From NCBI RefSeq assembly GCF_002020135.1, contig NZ_MPZS01000003.1, positions 186,001-250,000 of the forward strand: 64,000 nt of DNA. The letters are read 5' to 3'. The stretch is from Thioclava marina. Lineage in GTDB: Bacteria > Pseudomonadota > Alphaproteobacteria > Rhodobacterales > Rhodobacteraceae. This document shows positions 35,450 through 45,584 of this stretch, in pieces. A program made the translations under genes and the position numbers. The stretch's first letter is position 1. Each line of letters opens with the position of its first letter. The notes below the pieces were generated by a model, which made no database searches, was not told where the DNA came from, and saw only the letters and a program-made list of their open reading frames with translations.

Positions 35450-36010
35450 TCAGACCCCGCGCGAGAGGGCCGCGACGCCGGTGCGGGCGACCTCGGCCAG
35501 ACCCAGCGGGCGCATCAGATCGGCGAAAGCGTCGATCTTCTCGGGCGTGCCGGTGATCTCGAAGACGAAGCTCTCCAGCGTCGAGTCGACCACATTGGCG
35601 CGGAAGATCTCTGCCAGGCGCAGCGCCTCGATACGCTTGTCGCCCGTGCCCGAAACCTTGATCAGCGCCAGTTCGCGCTCGACCGGCGAGCCCTCGACGG
35701 TCAGGTCCTTCACCTCGTGCACGGGCACGATCCGCCCGAGCTGCGCCTTGATCTGGTCGATCACGCTCTCGGTGCCGCGGGTGACGACGGTGATCCGGCT
35801 CTTGTGACCCTTGTGATCGACCTCGGCCACGGTGAGGCTGTCGATATTGTAGCCGCGCCCCGAGAACAGTCCGATCACGCGGGCCAGAACGCCCGCCTCG
35901 TTATCGACGATCACGGCGAGCGTATGCGAGCTCTCGATCTGGCTGTGGCTGTCGCGCAGGTCGTAGGCGGAGTGGCTCGAGGAGCCTTTCTTGATCTTCA
36001 GAGCGGCCAT
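35450..36010 (-). CDS. ilvN: Acetolactate synthase small (regulatory) subunit
   Basis: A 186-residue regulatory subunit for branched-chain amino-acid synthesis. The N-terminal ACT domain reads HTLAVIVDNEAGVLARVIG, then FSGRGYNIDSLTVAEV, the valine-binding region; a second ferredoxin-like domain follows. It activates the catalytic subunit and makes it sensitive to valine. It lies 86 bases after ilvB in the same operon. Confidence 0.95.
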   Translation of the reverse strand: MAALKIKKGSSSHSAYDLRDSHSQIESSHTLAVIVDNEAGVLARVIGLFSGRGYNIDSLTVAEVDHKGHKSRITVVTRGTESVIDQIKAQLGRIVPVHEVKDLTVEGSPVERELALIKVSGTGDKRIEALRLAEIFRANVVDSTLESFVFEITGTPEKIDAFADLMRPLGLAEVARTGVAALSRGV

Positions 36011-36056
36011 TGCCTCTCTCCTTTACGTTGTTCGGACCCGATCTTCGAATTGGTCC

Positions 36057-36090
36057 AAATATCCCGGGGGTCCGGGGGCAGCGCCCCCGG
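36057..36090. repeat. Interspersed repeat and hairpin in the ilvB-ilvN gap
   Basis: AAATATCCCGGGGG followed by an 8-bp stem CCGGGGGC/GCCCCCGG (36072-36079 with 36083-36090). Both parts recur in altered order in the repeat block at 53.8-54.0 kb, so this is a dispersed element. Within the operon transcript it forms a stable hairpin that could shield the ilvB mRNA or lower ilvN expression. Confidence 0.6.
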
Positions 36091-36096
36091 CCGCGA

Positions 36097-37842
36097 TCAC
36101 ACCAGCGTCGCACCTTCCTTGAAGGCATCGGCATCGGCGGCCAGCAGCATCTCGTTATGCGGCTTGCCGCTCGGGATCATCGGGAAGCAGTTCTCGTGCT
36201 TCTCGACGAGGCAGTCGAACAGCACCGGCCCGTCGTAATTGATCATCTCCATGATCGCATCGTCGAGCTCGGCGGGGTCGGAGACCTGGATCCCCTTCCA
36301 GCCGAAGCTTTCGGCGAGCTTCACGAAATCGGGCAGGCTTTCAGACCAGCTCTGCGAGTAGCGTTCTCCATGCAGCAGCTCCTGCCACTGGCGGACCATG
36401 CCGAGGCGCTCGTTATTGAGAATGAACTGCTTTACGGGCGTGCGGAACTGCGAAGCGGTGCCCATTTCCTGCATGTTCATCAGCCAGCTCGCTTCGCCCG
36501 CCACGTTGATCACGAGCGCGTCGGGATGGGCAATCTGCACGCCGATCGAGGCGGGGAAGCCGTAGCCCATCGTGCCGAGGCCGCCCGAGGTCATCCAGCG
36601 GTTCGGATCCTCGAAGCCGAGGAACTGCGCGGCCCACATCTGGTGCTGGCCGACCTCGGTCGTGATGTAGCGATCCATGCCCTTGGTGAGCTCTTCGAGG
36701 CGCTGCAACGCATATTGCGGTTTGATCGTCTTTTCCGAGTTGGTGTAGGCGAGGCAATTCACCGCGCGCCACTCGTCGATCTTCTTCCACCATTTCTCGA
36801 GCCCGGCCTTGTTGACCTTGCGCCCGCGCGCTTTCCAGACCTTGAGCACATCTTCGAGCACATGGCCGATATCGCCGAGGATCGGCAGTTCGACCGGGAT
36901 GATCTTGTTGATCGAGGAGGCATCGATATCGACGTGCACCTTGGTCGAGCGCGGCGAGAAATCGGGGATGCGCCCGGTGATCCGGTCGTCGAAGCGCGCG
37001 CCGAGGTTGATCATCAGGTCGCAGCCATGCATCGCGAGGTTGGCCTCGTAGAGCCCGTGCATCCCCAGCATGCCGAGCCACGACTTGCCCGAGGCGGGGT
37101 AGGCGCCCAGACCCATCAGCGTCGAGGTGATCGGGAAGCCGGTCGCGTCCACGAGTTCACGCAGCAACTGGCTTGCGGCGGGGCCCGAGTTGATCACGCC
37201 GCCGCCGGTATAGAAGACCGGGCGCTCGGCCTGTTCGATCAGCTCGACGAGCTGGGTGATCGCCTCGAGATCGCCCTTCACCTGCGGCTGGTAATTGTCG
37301 GTGCGCGCGGCCTTCGGCGGGGTATAGGTGCCGGTCGCGAATTGCACATCCTTGGGCATGTCGATCAGCACCGGGCCGGGACGGCCCGAGGTGGCGACGT
37401 GGAAGGCCTGATGGATCGTCTCCGAGAGCTTGTCGGTATCCTTCACCAGCCAGTTATGCTTGGTGCAGGGGCGGGTGATGCCCACGGTGTCGGCCTCCTG
37501 GAACCCGTCGGTGCCCACCATGAAGGTCGGGACCTGGCCGGTGAACACCACGAGAGGGATCGAGTCCATCAGCGCGTCGGTCAGGCCGGTCACCGCATTG
37601 GTCGCGCCCGGGCCCGAGGTCACCAGCACCACGCCGGGTTTGCCCGTCGAGCGCGCATAGCCCTCGGCCATGTGGACGGCGGCCTGCTCGTGGCGGACGA
37701 GGATGTGATGAATGTCGTTCTGTTGGAAAATCTCGTCGTAGATCGGAAGAACCGCGCCGCCGGGATAGCCGAAGATCGTATCGACCCCCTGATCCTTCAG
37801 CGCCTGCACCACCATCTTCGCGCCGGTCATCTGCCGTGCCAT
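36097..37842 (-). CDS. ilvB: Acetolactate synthase large (catalytic) subunit
   Basis: A 581-residue TPP enzyme that joins two pyruvates, or pyruvate and 2-oxobutyrate, in valine, leucine and isoleucine synthesis. It shows GYPGGAVLPIYDE, the RHEQAAVHMAEGYAR with catalytic Glu, TSGPGATN, and the FAD-binding middle domain. The TPP/Mg motif, usually GDGS or GDAS, reads GEAS here (AGEASWLMNMQEM), so the metal-binding Asp is replaced by Glu. ATG 37840-37842 is preferred by its GGAG and conserved start; upstream lies a leader peptide and attenuator. Followed by ilvN. Confidence 0.95.
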   Translation of the reverse strand: MARQMTGAKMVVQALKDQGVDTIFGYPGGAVLPIYDEIFQQNDIHHILVRHEQAAVHMAEGYARSTGKPGVVLVTSGPGATNAVTGLTDALMDSIPLVVFTGQVPTFMVGTDGFQEADTVGITRPCTKHNWLVKDTDKLSETIHQAFHVATSGRPGPVLIDMPKDVQFATGTYTPPKAARTDNYQPQVKGDLEAITQLVELIEQAERPVFYTGGGVINSGPAASQLLRELVDATGFPITSTLMGLGAYPASGKSWLGMLGMHGLYEANLAMHGCDLMINLGARFDDRITGRIPDFSPRSTKVHVDIDASSINKIIPVELPILGDIGHVLEDVLKVWKARGRKVNKAGLEKWWKKIDEWRAVNCLAYTNSEKTIKPQYALQRLEELTKGMDRYITTEVGQHQMWAAQFLGFEDPNRWMTSGGLGTMGYGFPASIGVQIAHPDALVINVAGEASWLMNMQEMGTASQFRTPVKQFILNNERLGMVRQWQELLHGERYSQSWSESLPDFVKLAESFGWKGIQVSDPAELDDAIMEMINYDGPVLFDCLVEKHENCFPMIPSGKPHNEMLLAADADAFKEGATLV

Positions 37843-37908
37843 ATGCTCACTCCATATTCCCGCCAACGGGTCCAGCCCCGTCTGTCGTCGCCGCATCGTC
37901 CTGTCAAG

Positions 37909-37978
37909 AAAAAGCCCCCGGCTTTGAGGCGGGGGCGCATGGGAACCTTCATGGTCAAACCGTTACCGGCCCATGCGC
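37909..37978 (-). terminator. ilvBN transcription attenuator (terminator and antiterminator)
   Basis: The reverse-strand RNA holds a terminator: 7-bp stem GCCCCCG/CGGGGGC (37930-37936 with 37914-37920), 9-base loop, then a U run from AAAAA at 37909-37913. A competing helix pairs GCGCATGGG (37970-37978, inside the leader peptide codons) with CCCATGCGC (37935-37943), which overlaps the terminator stem. Ribosome stalling at the Ile/Leu/Val codons would free the first arm and block the terminator. Pairing is exact over 9 bp. Confidence 0.85.
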
Positions 37979-38013
37979 TTGGCTCCTACGATGACAAGAA
38001 GAATCGCATTCAT
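37963..38013 (-). CDS. ilvBN attenuator leader peptide
   Basis: A 16-codon ORF reading MNAILLVIVGAKRMGR, with six branched-chain residues in a row (ILLVIV), followed by TAA at 37963-37965. AGGAA lies about seven bases upstream of the ATG (38011-38013). It is the control codon run of an amino-acid attenuator; the product itself probably has no function. Its last codons carry one arm of the antiterminator. Confidence 0.88.
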   Translation of the reverse strand: MNAILLVIVGAKRMGR

Positions 38014-38045
38014 CGCGAATTCCTTTTTCGATGCTTCGCGCGGAC

Positions 38046-38072
38046 ATTATGAGCGCTCGGAGGGGGCGTCAA
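38046..38072 (-). promoter_or_regulatory. Predicted ilvBN promoter
   Basis: On the reverse strand, TTGACG (38067-38072) and CATAAT (38046-38051) are spaced 15 bases apart; a 17-base spacing to TAATGT is also possible. A start about 8 bases further puts the leader ATG roughly 25 bases into the transcript. The order promoter, leader peptide, attenuator, ilvB is consistent. Confidence 0.5.
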
Positions 38073-38372
38073 TGCCCAAAGCCTGAATAAAGTGTCGCGG
38101 GTGGCCAAATTTTTTCCCGAAAATTGCGCAAGCTGCGATTGCCGTCGCAACTTTGCGAAATTCACGGTGGTCCCGTCGCGGGGAATTGAGCATCGCGTGA
38201 CGCAGGGTGAGGCGAAATGGGCCTGAAATTCGATCGCGTTGGGGTGGGAGCCGTCGGAGGTGGTCAAGTGATTATACCAGATTGCCCTTAATTGCTTGAC
38301 CTTTCTTGTCCGCTCGGTCAATCACGGGAGCAATGGCCCTGAGGCGGGGCAAGAAACTAGGGAGGAAGTGAG
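38073..38372. other. Divergent regulatory region between ilvBN and the TRAP genes
   Basis: No ORF here looks real. The left part belongs to ilv control. The right part holds GGTCAA/TTGACC hexamers at 38263-38268, 38296-38301 and 38316-38321; the last two form an inverted repeat with 14 bases between. A TGGT-N11-ACCA repeat (about 38261-38279) resembles GntR-family sites. GGGAGGAAG precedes the dctQ start. Confidence 0.45.
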
Positions 38373-38945
38373 ATGGGCGCTTTGCTGGCCCTTTCACGAC
38401 TGATCGACACCATCAACGAAAGAGTGGGCAAGGCAGTTGCCTGGCTGATCCTCGTGTCGATCCTCGTGAGTGCGACCAACGCCATCGTTCGCAAGTTGTT
38501 CGACATGTCGTCGAATGCCTGGCTGGAACTGCAATGGTATCTCTTCGGCGCGGCGTTTCTCGGAGCGGCGGCCTATACGCTCAAGCAGAACGAGCATATC
38601 CGGATCGACATCGTCTATGGCGCCTTCTCGCGCCGGGTGCAGCATTGGATCGACCTTCTCGGCCACATCTTCTTCCTGATGCCCTTCGTCATCCTGATGC
38701 TGTTCAAGCTGACGCCCTTCGTGATGCTGTCGCTGCGCTCGGGCGAGATGTCCACGAACTCGGGCGGCCTGATCCTGTGGCCGGCGAAGATGCTCCTGCT
38801 GATCGGCTTCTGGCAGCTCTTCTTCCAGGGCGTGTCCGAGATCATCAAGAAGATCGCGGTGATGCGCGGCCTGATCGAGGATCCCCATGCCGACAGCGCG
38901 GGGCATCACGGTCATGATCCGATCGCCGAAGAGGAGGGCCTTTGA
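38373..38945 (+). CDS. dctQ: TRAP transporter small permease (DctQ-like)
   Basis: A 190-residue inner-membrane protein with four hydrophobic segments (about 20-38, 52-68, 88-108 and 130-150). The LEQWYLFGAAFLG-like LELQWYLFGAAFLGAAAYTLKQ pattern is shared with small TRAP permeases. It binds DctM to make the Na+-driven carrier that takes the ligand from the periplasmic binding protein. The C-terminal tail is His/Asp-rich (HADSAGHHGHDP). Its TGA overlaps the dctM ATG by one base. Confidence 0.9.
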   Translation: MGALLALSRLIDTINERVGKAVAWLILVSILVSATNAIVRKLFDMSSNAWLELQWYLFGAAFLGAAAYTLKQNEHIRIDIVYGAFSRRVQHWIDLLGHIFFLMPFVILMLFKLTPFVMLSLRSGEMSTNSGGLILWPAKMLLLIGFWQLFFQGVSEIIKKIAVMRGLIEDPHADSAGHHGHDPIAEEEGL

Positions 38946-40690
38946 TGCTTGAGCTTATCGCGCAGAACATGGCCCCGATCATGTTCGTCTCGCTGATCGT
39001 CTTCCTGCTGATCGGCTATCCGGCGGCCTTCGCGCTCGCCGCCAACGGTCTTTTGTTCTTCGTCATCGGCGTCGAGCTTTCGGGCTACTCGGGTGGCTCG
39101 ATCAACCTCAGCTGGCCATTGCTGAACGCGATGCCGGAACGCTTCTGGGGGGTCTTGAGTAACGAGACACTCCTGGCCATTCCATTCTTCACATTCATGG
39201 GGATCGTGCTGGAGAAATCCGGCATGGCCGAGGACCTTCTCGACACGATCGGCCAGCTCTTCGGCCCGGTGCGCGGCGGTCTGGCCTATGCGGTGATCAT
39301 CGTGGGCGCGCTTCTGGCCGCCACCACGGGCGTCGTCGCGGCCTCGGTGATCGCGATGGGTCTGATCTCGCTGCCGATCATGCTGCGTTACGGCTATGAC
39401 CGGAAGGTGGCGACCGGCGTCATCGCGGCGTCAGGCACGCTCGCGCAGATCATCCCGCCCTCGCTCGTCCTGATCGTTCTGGCCGACCAGCTCGGCCGCT
39501 CGGTGGGCGATATGTACAAGGGCGCGCTGATCCCGGGTCTGGTGCTGACCGGCATCTACCTTGGTTACGTGCTGGTGATGTCGATCATCAAACCGCACTC
39601 GATGCCCGCGCTGCCGAAAGAGGCGCGCACGCTGGGTTCTGGCGTGATGTCGCTGATCGTGGCGCTTGCGGGCGCCGTGGCCATCTACATCTTCGCCGAG
39701 AAGTATTTCGAGGCGAGCGGGTCGAGCGTCAACAACGCCGAGATCATCGCGGCAGGCGTGGCGGTGATCGCGATCTATGTCGTGGCACTGCTCGACAAGG
39801 GGCTGAAGACCAACCTGATGAGCCGTCTGGCGCAGCAGGTGGTCATCGTGCTGATCCCGCCGCTGGCGCTGATCTTCCTCGTGCTTGGCACGATCTTCCT
39901 CGGCGTGGCGACGCCGACCGAAGGTGGTGCGATGGGCGCGGTGGGTGCGCTCGTGCTCTCGGCAGTGAAGAAACGCCTGTCCTATCAGGTGGTGCGCGAC
40001 GCGCTGGCCGCGACGACCCGTCTGTCGGCCTTCGTGCTCTTCATCCTGCTGGGGGCGCGGGTTTTCTCGCTCACCTTCTACGGCGTGAACGGGCAGATCT
40101 GGGTCGAGCACCTGCTGACCTCGCTTCCGGGCGGCCAGCTGGGCTTCCTGATCGTGGTCTCGCTGCTGGTGTTCTTCCTGGCCTTCTTCCTCGATTTCTT
40201 CGAACTGGCCTTCATCATCGTGCCGCTTCTGGCGCCCGCCGCCGAGAAGCTGGGGATCGACCTGATCTGGTTCGGCGTCATCCTGGGCGTGAACATGCAG
40301 ACCTCGTTCATGCACCCACCCTTCGGCTTCGCGCTATTCTACCTGCGCTCGGTCGCGGCCAAGGTGCCCTATATCGACAAGGTCACCGGCAAGAAGATGG
40401 AGCCTGTGAAGACCTCGCAGATCTACTGGGGCGCCATTCCCTTCGTGTTCATCCAGATCGCGATGATCGCCATCGTGATCGCCTTCCCGGGCATGGTGAT
40501 GCACTACAAGGGCAAGGTCGTGGATCCTTCCACGGTCGAGATCAAGCTGCCGACCATGCCGGGTCTGGATGGTGGCGGTCTTCCCGGGTTCGGTGGCTTG
40601 CCGCCGCTCGGTGCGCCGGGTGGAGCGCCCGCTCCGGGTGCGCCCGCACCGGGCGGCTTGCCGCCGCTGCCGACGCCGGGTGGCAACTAA
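38945..40690 (+). CDS. dctM: TRAP transporter large permease (DctM-like) with Pro/Gly-rich tail
   Basis: A 581-residue protein with about 13-14 helices: the transport subunit of the TRAP complex. Family marks are IPFFTFMGIVLEKSGMAEDLL, ATTGVVAASVIAMG, ASGTLAQIIPPSL, the PTEGGAMGAVGAL loop and HPPFGFALFYLRSV. The last ~45 residues are a low-complexity tail of Gly, Pro and Ala (for example GLPPLGAPGGAPAPGAP) that I do not expect in DctM. ATG 38945 is chosen over TTG 38942. Two substrate-binding protein genes lie downstream on the other strand. Confidence 0.92.
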   Translation: MLELIAQNMAPIMFVSLIVFLLIGYPAAFALAANGLLFFVIGVELSGYSGGSINLSWPLLNAMPERFWGVLSNETLLAIPFFTFMGIVLEKSGMAEDLLDTIGQLFGPVRGGLAYAVIIVGALLAATTGVVAASVIAMGLISLPIMLRYGYDRKVATGVIAASGTLAQIIPPSLVLIVLADQLGRSVGDMYKGALIPGLVLTGIYLGYVLVMSIIKPHSMPALPKEARTLGSGVMSLIVALAGAVAIYIFAEKYFEASGSSVNNAEIIAAGVAVIAIYVVALLDKGLKTNLMSRLAQQVVIVLIPPLALIFLVLGTIFLGVATPTEGGAMGAVGALVLSAVKKRLSYQVVRDALAATTRLSAFVLFILLGARVFSLTFYGVNGQIWVEHLLTSLPGGQLGFLIVVSLLVFFLAFFLDFFELAFIIVPLLAPAAEKLGIDLIWFGVILGVNMQTSFMHPPFGFALFYLRSVAAKVPYIDKVTGKKMEPVKTSQIYWGAIPFVFIQIAMIAIVIAFPGMVMHYKGKVVDPSTVEIKLPTMPGLDGGGLPGFGGLPPLGAPGGAPAPGAPAPGGLPPLPTPGGN

Positions 40691-40700
40691 GAGATCAAGC

Positions 40701-40727
40701 GGCGGCCCTGCGGGGCCGCCCTTTTCT
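40701..40727 (+). terminator. Terminator-like hairpin between dctM and the first small lipoprotein
   Basis: An 8-bp stem GGCGGCCC/GGGCCGCC (40701-40708 with 40713-40720), four-base loop, then CTTTTCTT. It starts 11 bases after the dctM stop and ends only 20 bases before the next ATG, so either that gene depends on read-through or the hairpin sits in its leader. Confidence 0.75.
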
Positions 40728-40746
40728 TGTAACTGGAGAGACTGAG

Positions 40747-40917
40747 ATGCGGATCGTTCGATACTTTCTCGTGGGGGCCGTGCTGGCAGGGCTGGCGGCG
40801 TGCGGAGACACCACGGAGCAGCGCGCGGCGACGGGCGGTGTGGGTGGCCTGGTCGTGGCGGGGCCCGTGGGCGCGGTCGTCGGGGCCGGGCTTGGCGTCG
40901 TCACCAAGACCAACTGA
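40747..40917 (+). CDS. Small glycine-zipper lipoprotein 1
   Basis: A 56-residue lipoprotein. The signal peptide ends in LAGLAAC, so Cys19 is lipidated and about 38 residues remain. The mature part starts CGDTTEQRAATGG and is a glycine zipper (GGVGGLVVAGPVGAVVG) ending TKTN. Such Gly-zipper segments insert in or lie on membranes; function unknown. It has GGAGAG upstream and a tandem paralogue 89 bases downstream. Confidence 0.75.
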   Translation: MRIVRYFLVGAVLAGLAACGDTTEQRAATGGVGGLVVAGPVGAVVGAGLGVVTKTN

Positions 40918-41006
40918 CCCCTGAGCCGGGGAACCGGGAGAGGGGATCGCGCGTCTTCCTGATGGCTGGCCGCCTTCGCGGCTGATTGACCGGAAAGGAA
41001 AATGAG

Positions 41007-41174
41007 ATGCGTAGTCTAGCACTTTTGATGGCGATGGGCCTCGTGGGCACGCTTGCGGCCTGTGGCGATACCGTGACCGAACGCGCCGCGACCGGTGGCG
41101 TGGGCGGGCTTGTCGTGGCGGGTCCCGTGGGTGCGGTGGCCGGGGCAACCGCCGGGGCTGTCACGACGCAGTAA
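41007..41174 (+). CDS. Small glycine-zipper lipoprotein 2
   Basis: A 55-residue paralogue of the preceding protein. The signal peptide ends LVGTLAAC (Cys19) and the mature part reads CGDTVTERAATGG, then GGVGGLVVAGPVGAVAG and a TTQ end. From the Cys to the middle of the zipper the two are nearly identical, so they arose by a recent tandem duplication; the signal peptides differ more. ATG 41007 follows GGAAAGGAAA. Confidence 0.75.
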   Translation: MRSLALLMAMGLVGTLAACGDTVTERAATGGVGGLVVAGPVGAVAGATAGAVTTQ

Positions 41175-41242
41175 CGCGAGGGGCGGTGCGCTGATGTAGG
41201 GTCTTCCTGCGCCCCCGACCAAGGCCCCACGGCAGAAACGAA

Positions 41243-41275
41243 GAAGGCCCCGGAGTGATCCGGGGCCTTCTCGTT
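41243..41275. terminator. Rho-independent terminator, likely bidirectional
   Basis: An 11-bp perfect stem GAAGGCCCCGG/CCGGGGCCTTC (41243-41253 with 41260-41270) and six-base loop, with TCGTTGT after it and AAAC before it. It separates the second lipoprotein from the convergent dctP gene. Confidence 0.8.
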
Positions 41276-41290
41276 GTCTCAGGGGCGCTC

Positions 41291-42506
<1,216 letters not shown>

Positions 42507-42610
42507 ATTGCACCTGTAAACCGGCCTTTTCCGGCTTTTCCCGGTTTTTGGTCAAATCCTCGCGTGCCGAGCCTGCGGCATAAGGTTTCGCACACACATT
42601 TCGAATGGTC

Positions 42611-42645
42611 AGAAAAAAGCCCCGGCGCATCGCTGCGCCGGGGCC
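42611..42645 (-). terminator. Rho-independent terminator of the second dctP gene
   Basis: An 11-bp stem GCCCCGGCGCA/TGCGCCGGGGC (42619-42629 with 42634-42644), four-base loop, then a T run from AAAAAA at 42613-42618 on the reverse strand. It follows the stop of the second binding protein gene by about 50 bases. Confidence 0.88.
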
Positions 42646-42691
42646 GGATCATTGGATTGACCAGTCGAGGCGACCGGTCAGGCCGGGACGG

Positions 42692-44032
<1,341 letters not shown>

Positions 44033-44863
44033 TCAGCTTCCGCGTGTATCGGGCAATTGGATGCGGGCGACCTGCTCGGCGATCGGGTCGACCGAGAGCG
44101 GATGTGTCTCGGTTTCGTGGCTGGCCGGGTCCCCGATATCGATCCAGTTTCCGCCCTTGTAGATTTCGAGCGCACTGAAATTCGCCTTGTAGCCCATCTT
44201 GCGCGAGCCCGGCACCCAATAGCCCAGGTAGACATAGGGCAGGCCGACGCGGCGCGCGATCTCGACATGATCGAGGATCAGATAGGTGCCAAGGCTGTCC
44301 TTGATCCGTTCGGGCTCGTAGAAGGAATAGACCATGGACAGCCCGTCATCGAGCACATCGGTGAGGCAGGTCGCGATCAGCGCGCGCATCGAGCCCGGCG
44401 TCTCGGCGCTCTCGCGATATTCGATCACGCGCGATTTGACGGGCGTCTCCTCGATCATCGCGGCAAACTCGAAGATATCCATATCGGCCATGCCGCCATC
44501 GGCATGGCGCGTGTCGAGATAGCGGCGGAAGAGGGCGAATTGCTCTTCGGTGGCCCAGGGGCTGGTCGCGGTGCGGCGCAGGTCGGTATTGCGCTTGAGT
44601 ACGCGGCGCTGCGATTTCGTCGGCACGAAATCCGCGACTCGGATCCGGGCCGAGAGGCAGGCCATGCAATCGGCGCAGGATGGCCGGTACAGCACGTTCT
44701 GCGAACGCCGGAATCCCTGCCGCGACAGCGCGTTGTTAAGCTTTTCCGCACCTTCCCCTTGCAGGGCCGTGAAAAGTTTACGCTCTGACCTGCCATCCAG
44801 ATAGGGGCAGGGCTGCGGCGCGGTCACGTAGAACTGCGGAGCGAGCGGAAGCGAATGGCGCAT
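44033..44863 (-). CDS. bpt: Aspartate/glutamate leucyltransferase (arginyltransferase family)
   Basis: A 276-residue aminoacyl-tRNA-protein transferase. In bacteria the Bpt form puts leucine on N-terminal Asp or Glu to send proteins to ClpS/ClpAP (N-degron pathway). Markers are [33 protein letters not shown]-containing [12 protein letters not shown] and [19 protein letters not shown]. The length fits Bpt. Confidence 0.93.
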   Translation of the reverse strand: MRHSLPLAPQFYVTAPQPCPYLDGRSERKLFTALQGEGAEKLNNALSRQGFRRSQNVLYRPSCADCMACLSARIRVADFVPTKSQRRVLKRNTDLRRTATSPWATEEQFALFRRYLDTRHADGGMADMDIFEFAAMIEETPVKSRVIEYRESAETPGSMRALIATCLTDVLDDGLSMVYSFYEPERIKDSLGTYLILDHVEIARRVGLPYVYLGYWVPGSRKMGYKANFSALEIYKGGNWIDIGDPASHETETHPLSVDPIAEQVARIQLPDTRGS

Positions 44864-44939
44864 GAATGCCTCGATCGGGGCGGGTTGGCTCGAAGGCTAG
44901 CAAAGAGGCTCGCACCCGCCAAGTGTTTCCTTCTCCACA

Positions 44940-44975
44940 CATAGAAGGCGCCCCGGTCAGGTCAACCGGGGCGCC
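44940..44975 (-). terminator. Hairpin terminator of the DUF2852 gene
   Basis: An 11-bp stem GGCGCCCCGGT/ACCGGGGCGCC (44947-44957 with 44965-44975), loop CAGGTCA, followed on the reverse strand by TTCTATG. The U run is short, so termination may be partial. Confidence 0.6.
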
Positions 44976-45001
44976 GAGGGAAGTCGGGAAGGGAGGCGCG
45001 A

Positions 45002-45457
45002 TCAGGCGCGTTCGCTCACTTCGGCATCGTCCTCCTGAGCAGCCGCCTTGGCGCGTTCGTCCATGTACTGGTCGAACTCGGCCTTGTCGCGGGCCTCGCG
45101 CAGACGGCGCAGGAAGTCTTCGAACTCTTGCTGCTCGCGCTCGAGACGCTCAAGCGTGTCGGCCTTGTAGGCGTCGAAGGCAGCGTTGCCGGTCGTGCGC
45201 GAGACATGCAGGCGGGTCGAACCGCAGCAACCGAAAGCGCGGCGCTGGGTGGCCTCGCCGGTGCGCCAGCGGCGCCCGAACCGACCGGTGAAGAGAATGA
45301 AGAACAACAGAACCAGGCCCAGCGGGCCGGCGAAGATGAAACCGGCCACCATCAGCGCGATCCACGCGCCGGGGCCGTTCCCATCCATCCACTCGATCGC
45401 ACGAGTGAACCAATTGCCGCGCGGAGCGGGAATCGTGTTGGTGGAATAGGCGGACAT
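45002..45457 (-). CDS. DUF2852 family membrane protein
   Basis: A 151-residue protein with one or two hydrophobic segments near 30-58 (AWIALMVAGFIFAGPLG, then LVLLFFILFTG) and a basic region (GRFGRRWRTGEA). The C-terminal ~60 residues are highly charged and helical (ERLEREQQEFEDFLRRLREARDKAEF), probably a coiled coil. DUF2852 proteins are alphaproteobacterial and of unknown role. Two 23-base palindromes lie 17 and 75 bases upstream of its ATG (45455-45457), so it may be tightly regulated. It starts after a CCGGAGG. Confidence 0.83.
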   Translation of the reverse strand: MSAYSTNTIPAPRGNWFTRAIEWMDGNGPGAWIALMVAGFIFAGPLGLVLLFFILFTGRFGRRWRTGEATQRRAFGCCGSTRLHVSRTTGNAAFDAYKADTLERLEREQQEFEDFLRRLREARDKAEFDQYMDERAKAAAQEDDAEVSERA

Positions 45458-45474
45458 CGGAACCTCCGGGTTGA

Positions 45475-45497
45475 GTATGTGAATGCTTTTCACATCC
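45475..45497. repeat. Palindromic operator-like repeat, copy 1
   Basis: The 23 bases contain ATGTGAA-N5-TTCACAT (45477-45495), a perfect 7-bp inverted repeat. The half-site TGTGA/TCACA resembles CRP sites, but the spacing is seven instead of six. It sits just ahead of the DUF2852 gene and could also fold as RNA. Confidence 0.6.
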
Positions 45498-45532
45498 CCA
45501 AGATCGGAAGCGGGCAAGCGCTTTGCAAGAGG

Positions 45533-45555
45533 GTATGTGAATGTTTTTTACATCC
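45533..45555. repeat. Palindromic operator-like repeat, copy 2
   Basis: ATGTGAA-N5-TTTACAT (45535-45553), one mismatch in the arms, flanked by the same GT and CC as copy 1. The two copies are exactly 58 bases apart (start to start), which is about 5.5 turns of the helix. Confidence 0.6.
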
Positions 45556-45584
45556 TTCGCGCAAAGCACCGGAATCACGTGTGT

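Noticed and set aside
36010-38052. 680-residue open frame opposite ilvB
   Set aside because: Shadow of ilvB; its product has no recognisable domain while the reverse frame has all TPP-enzyme motifs.
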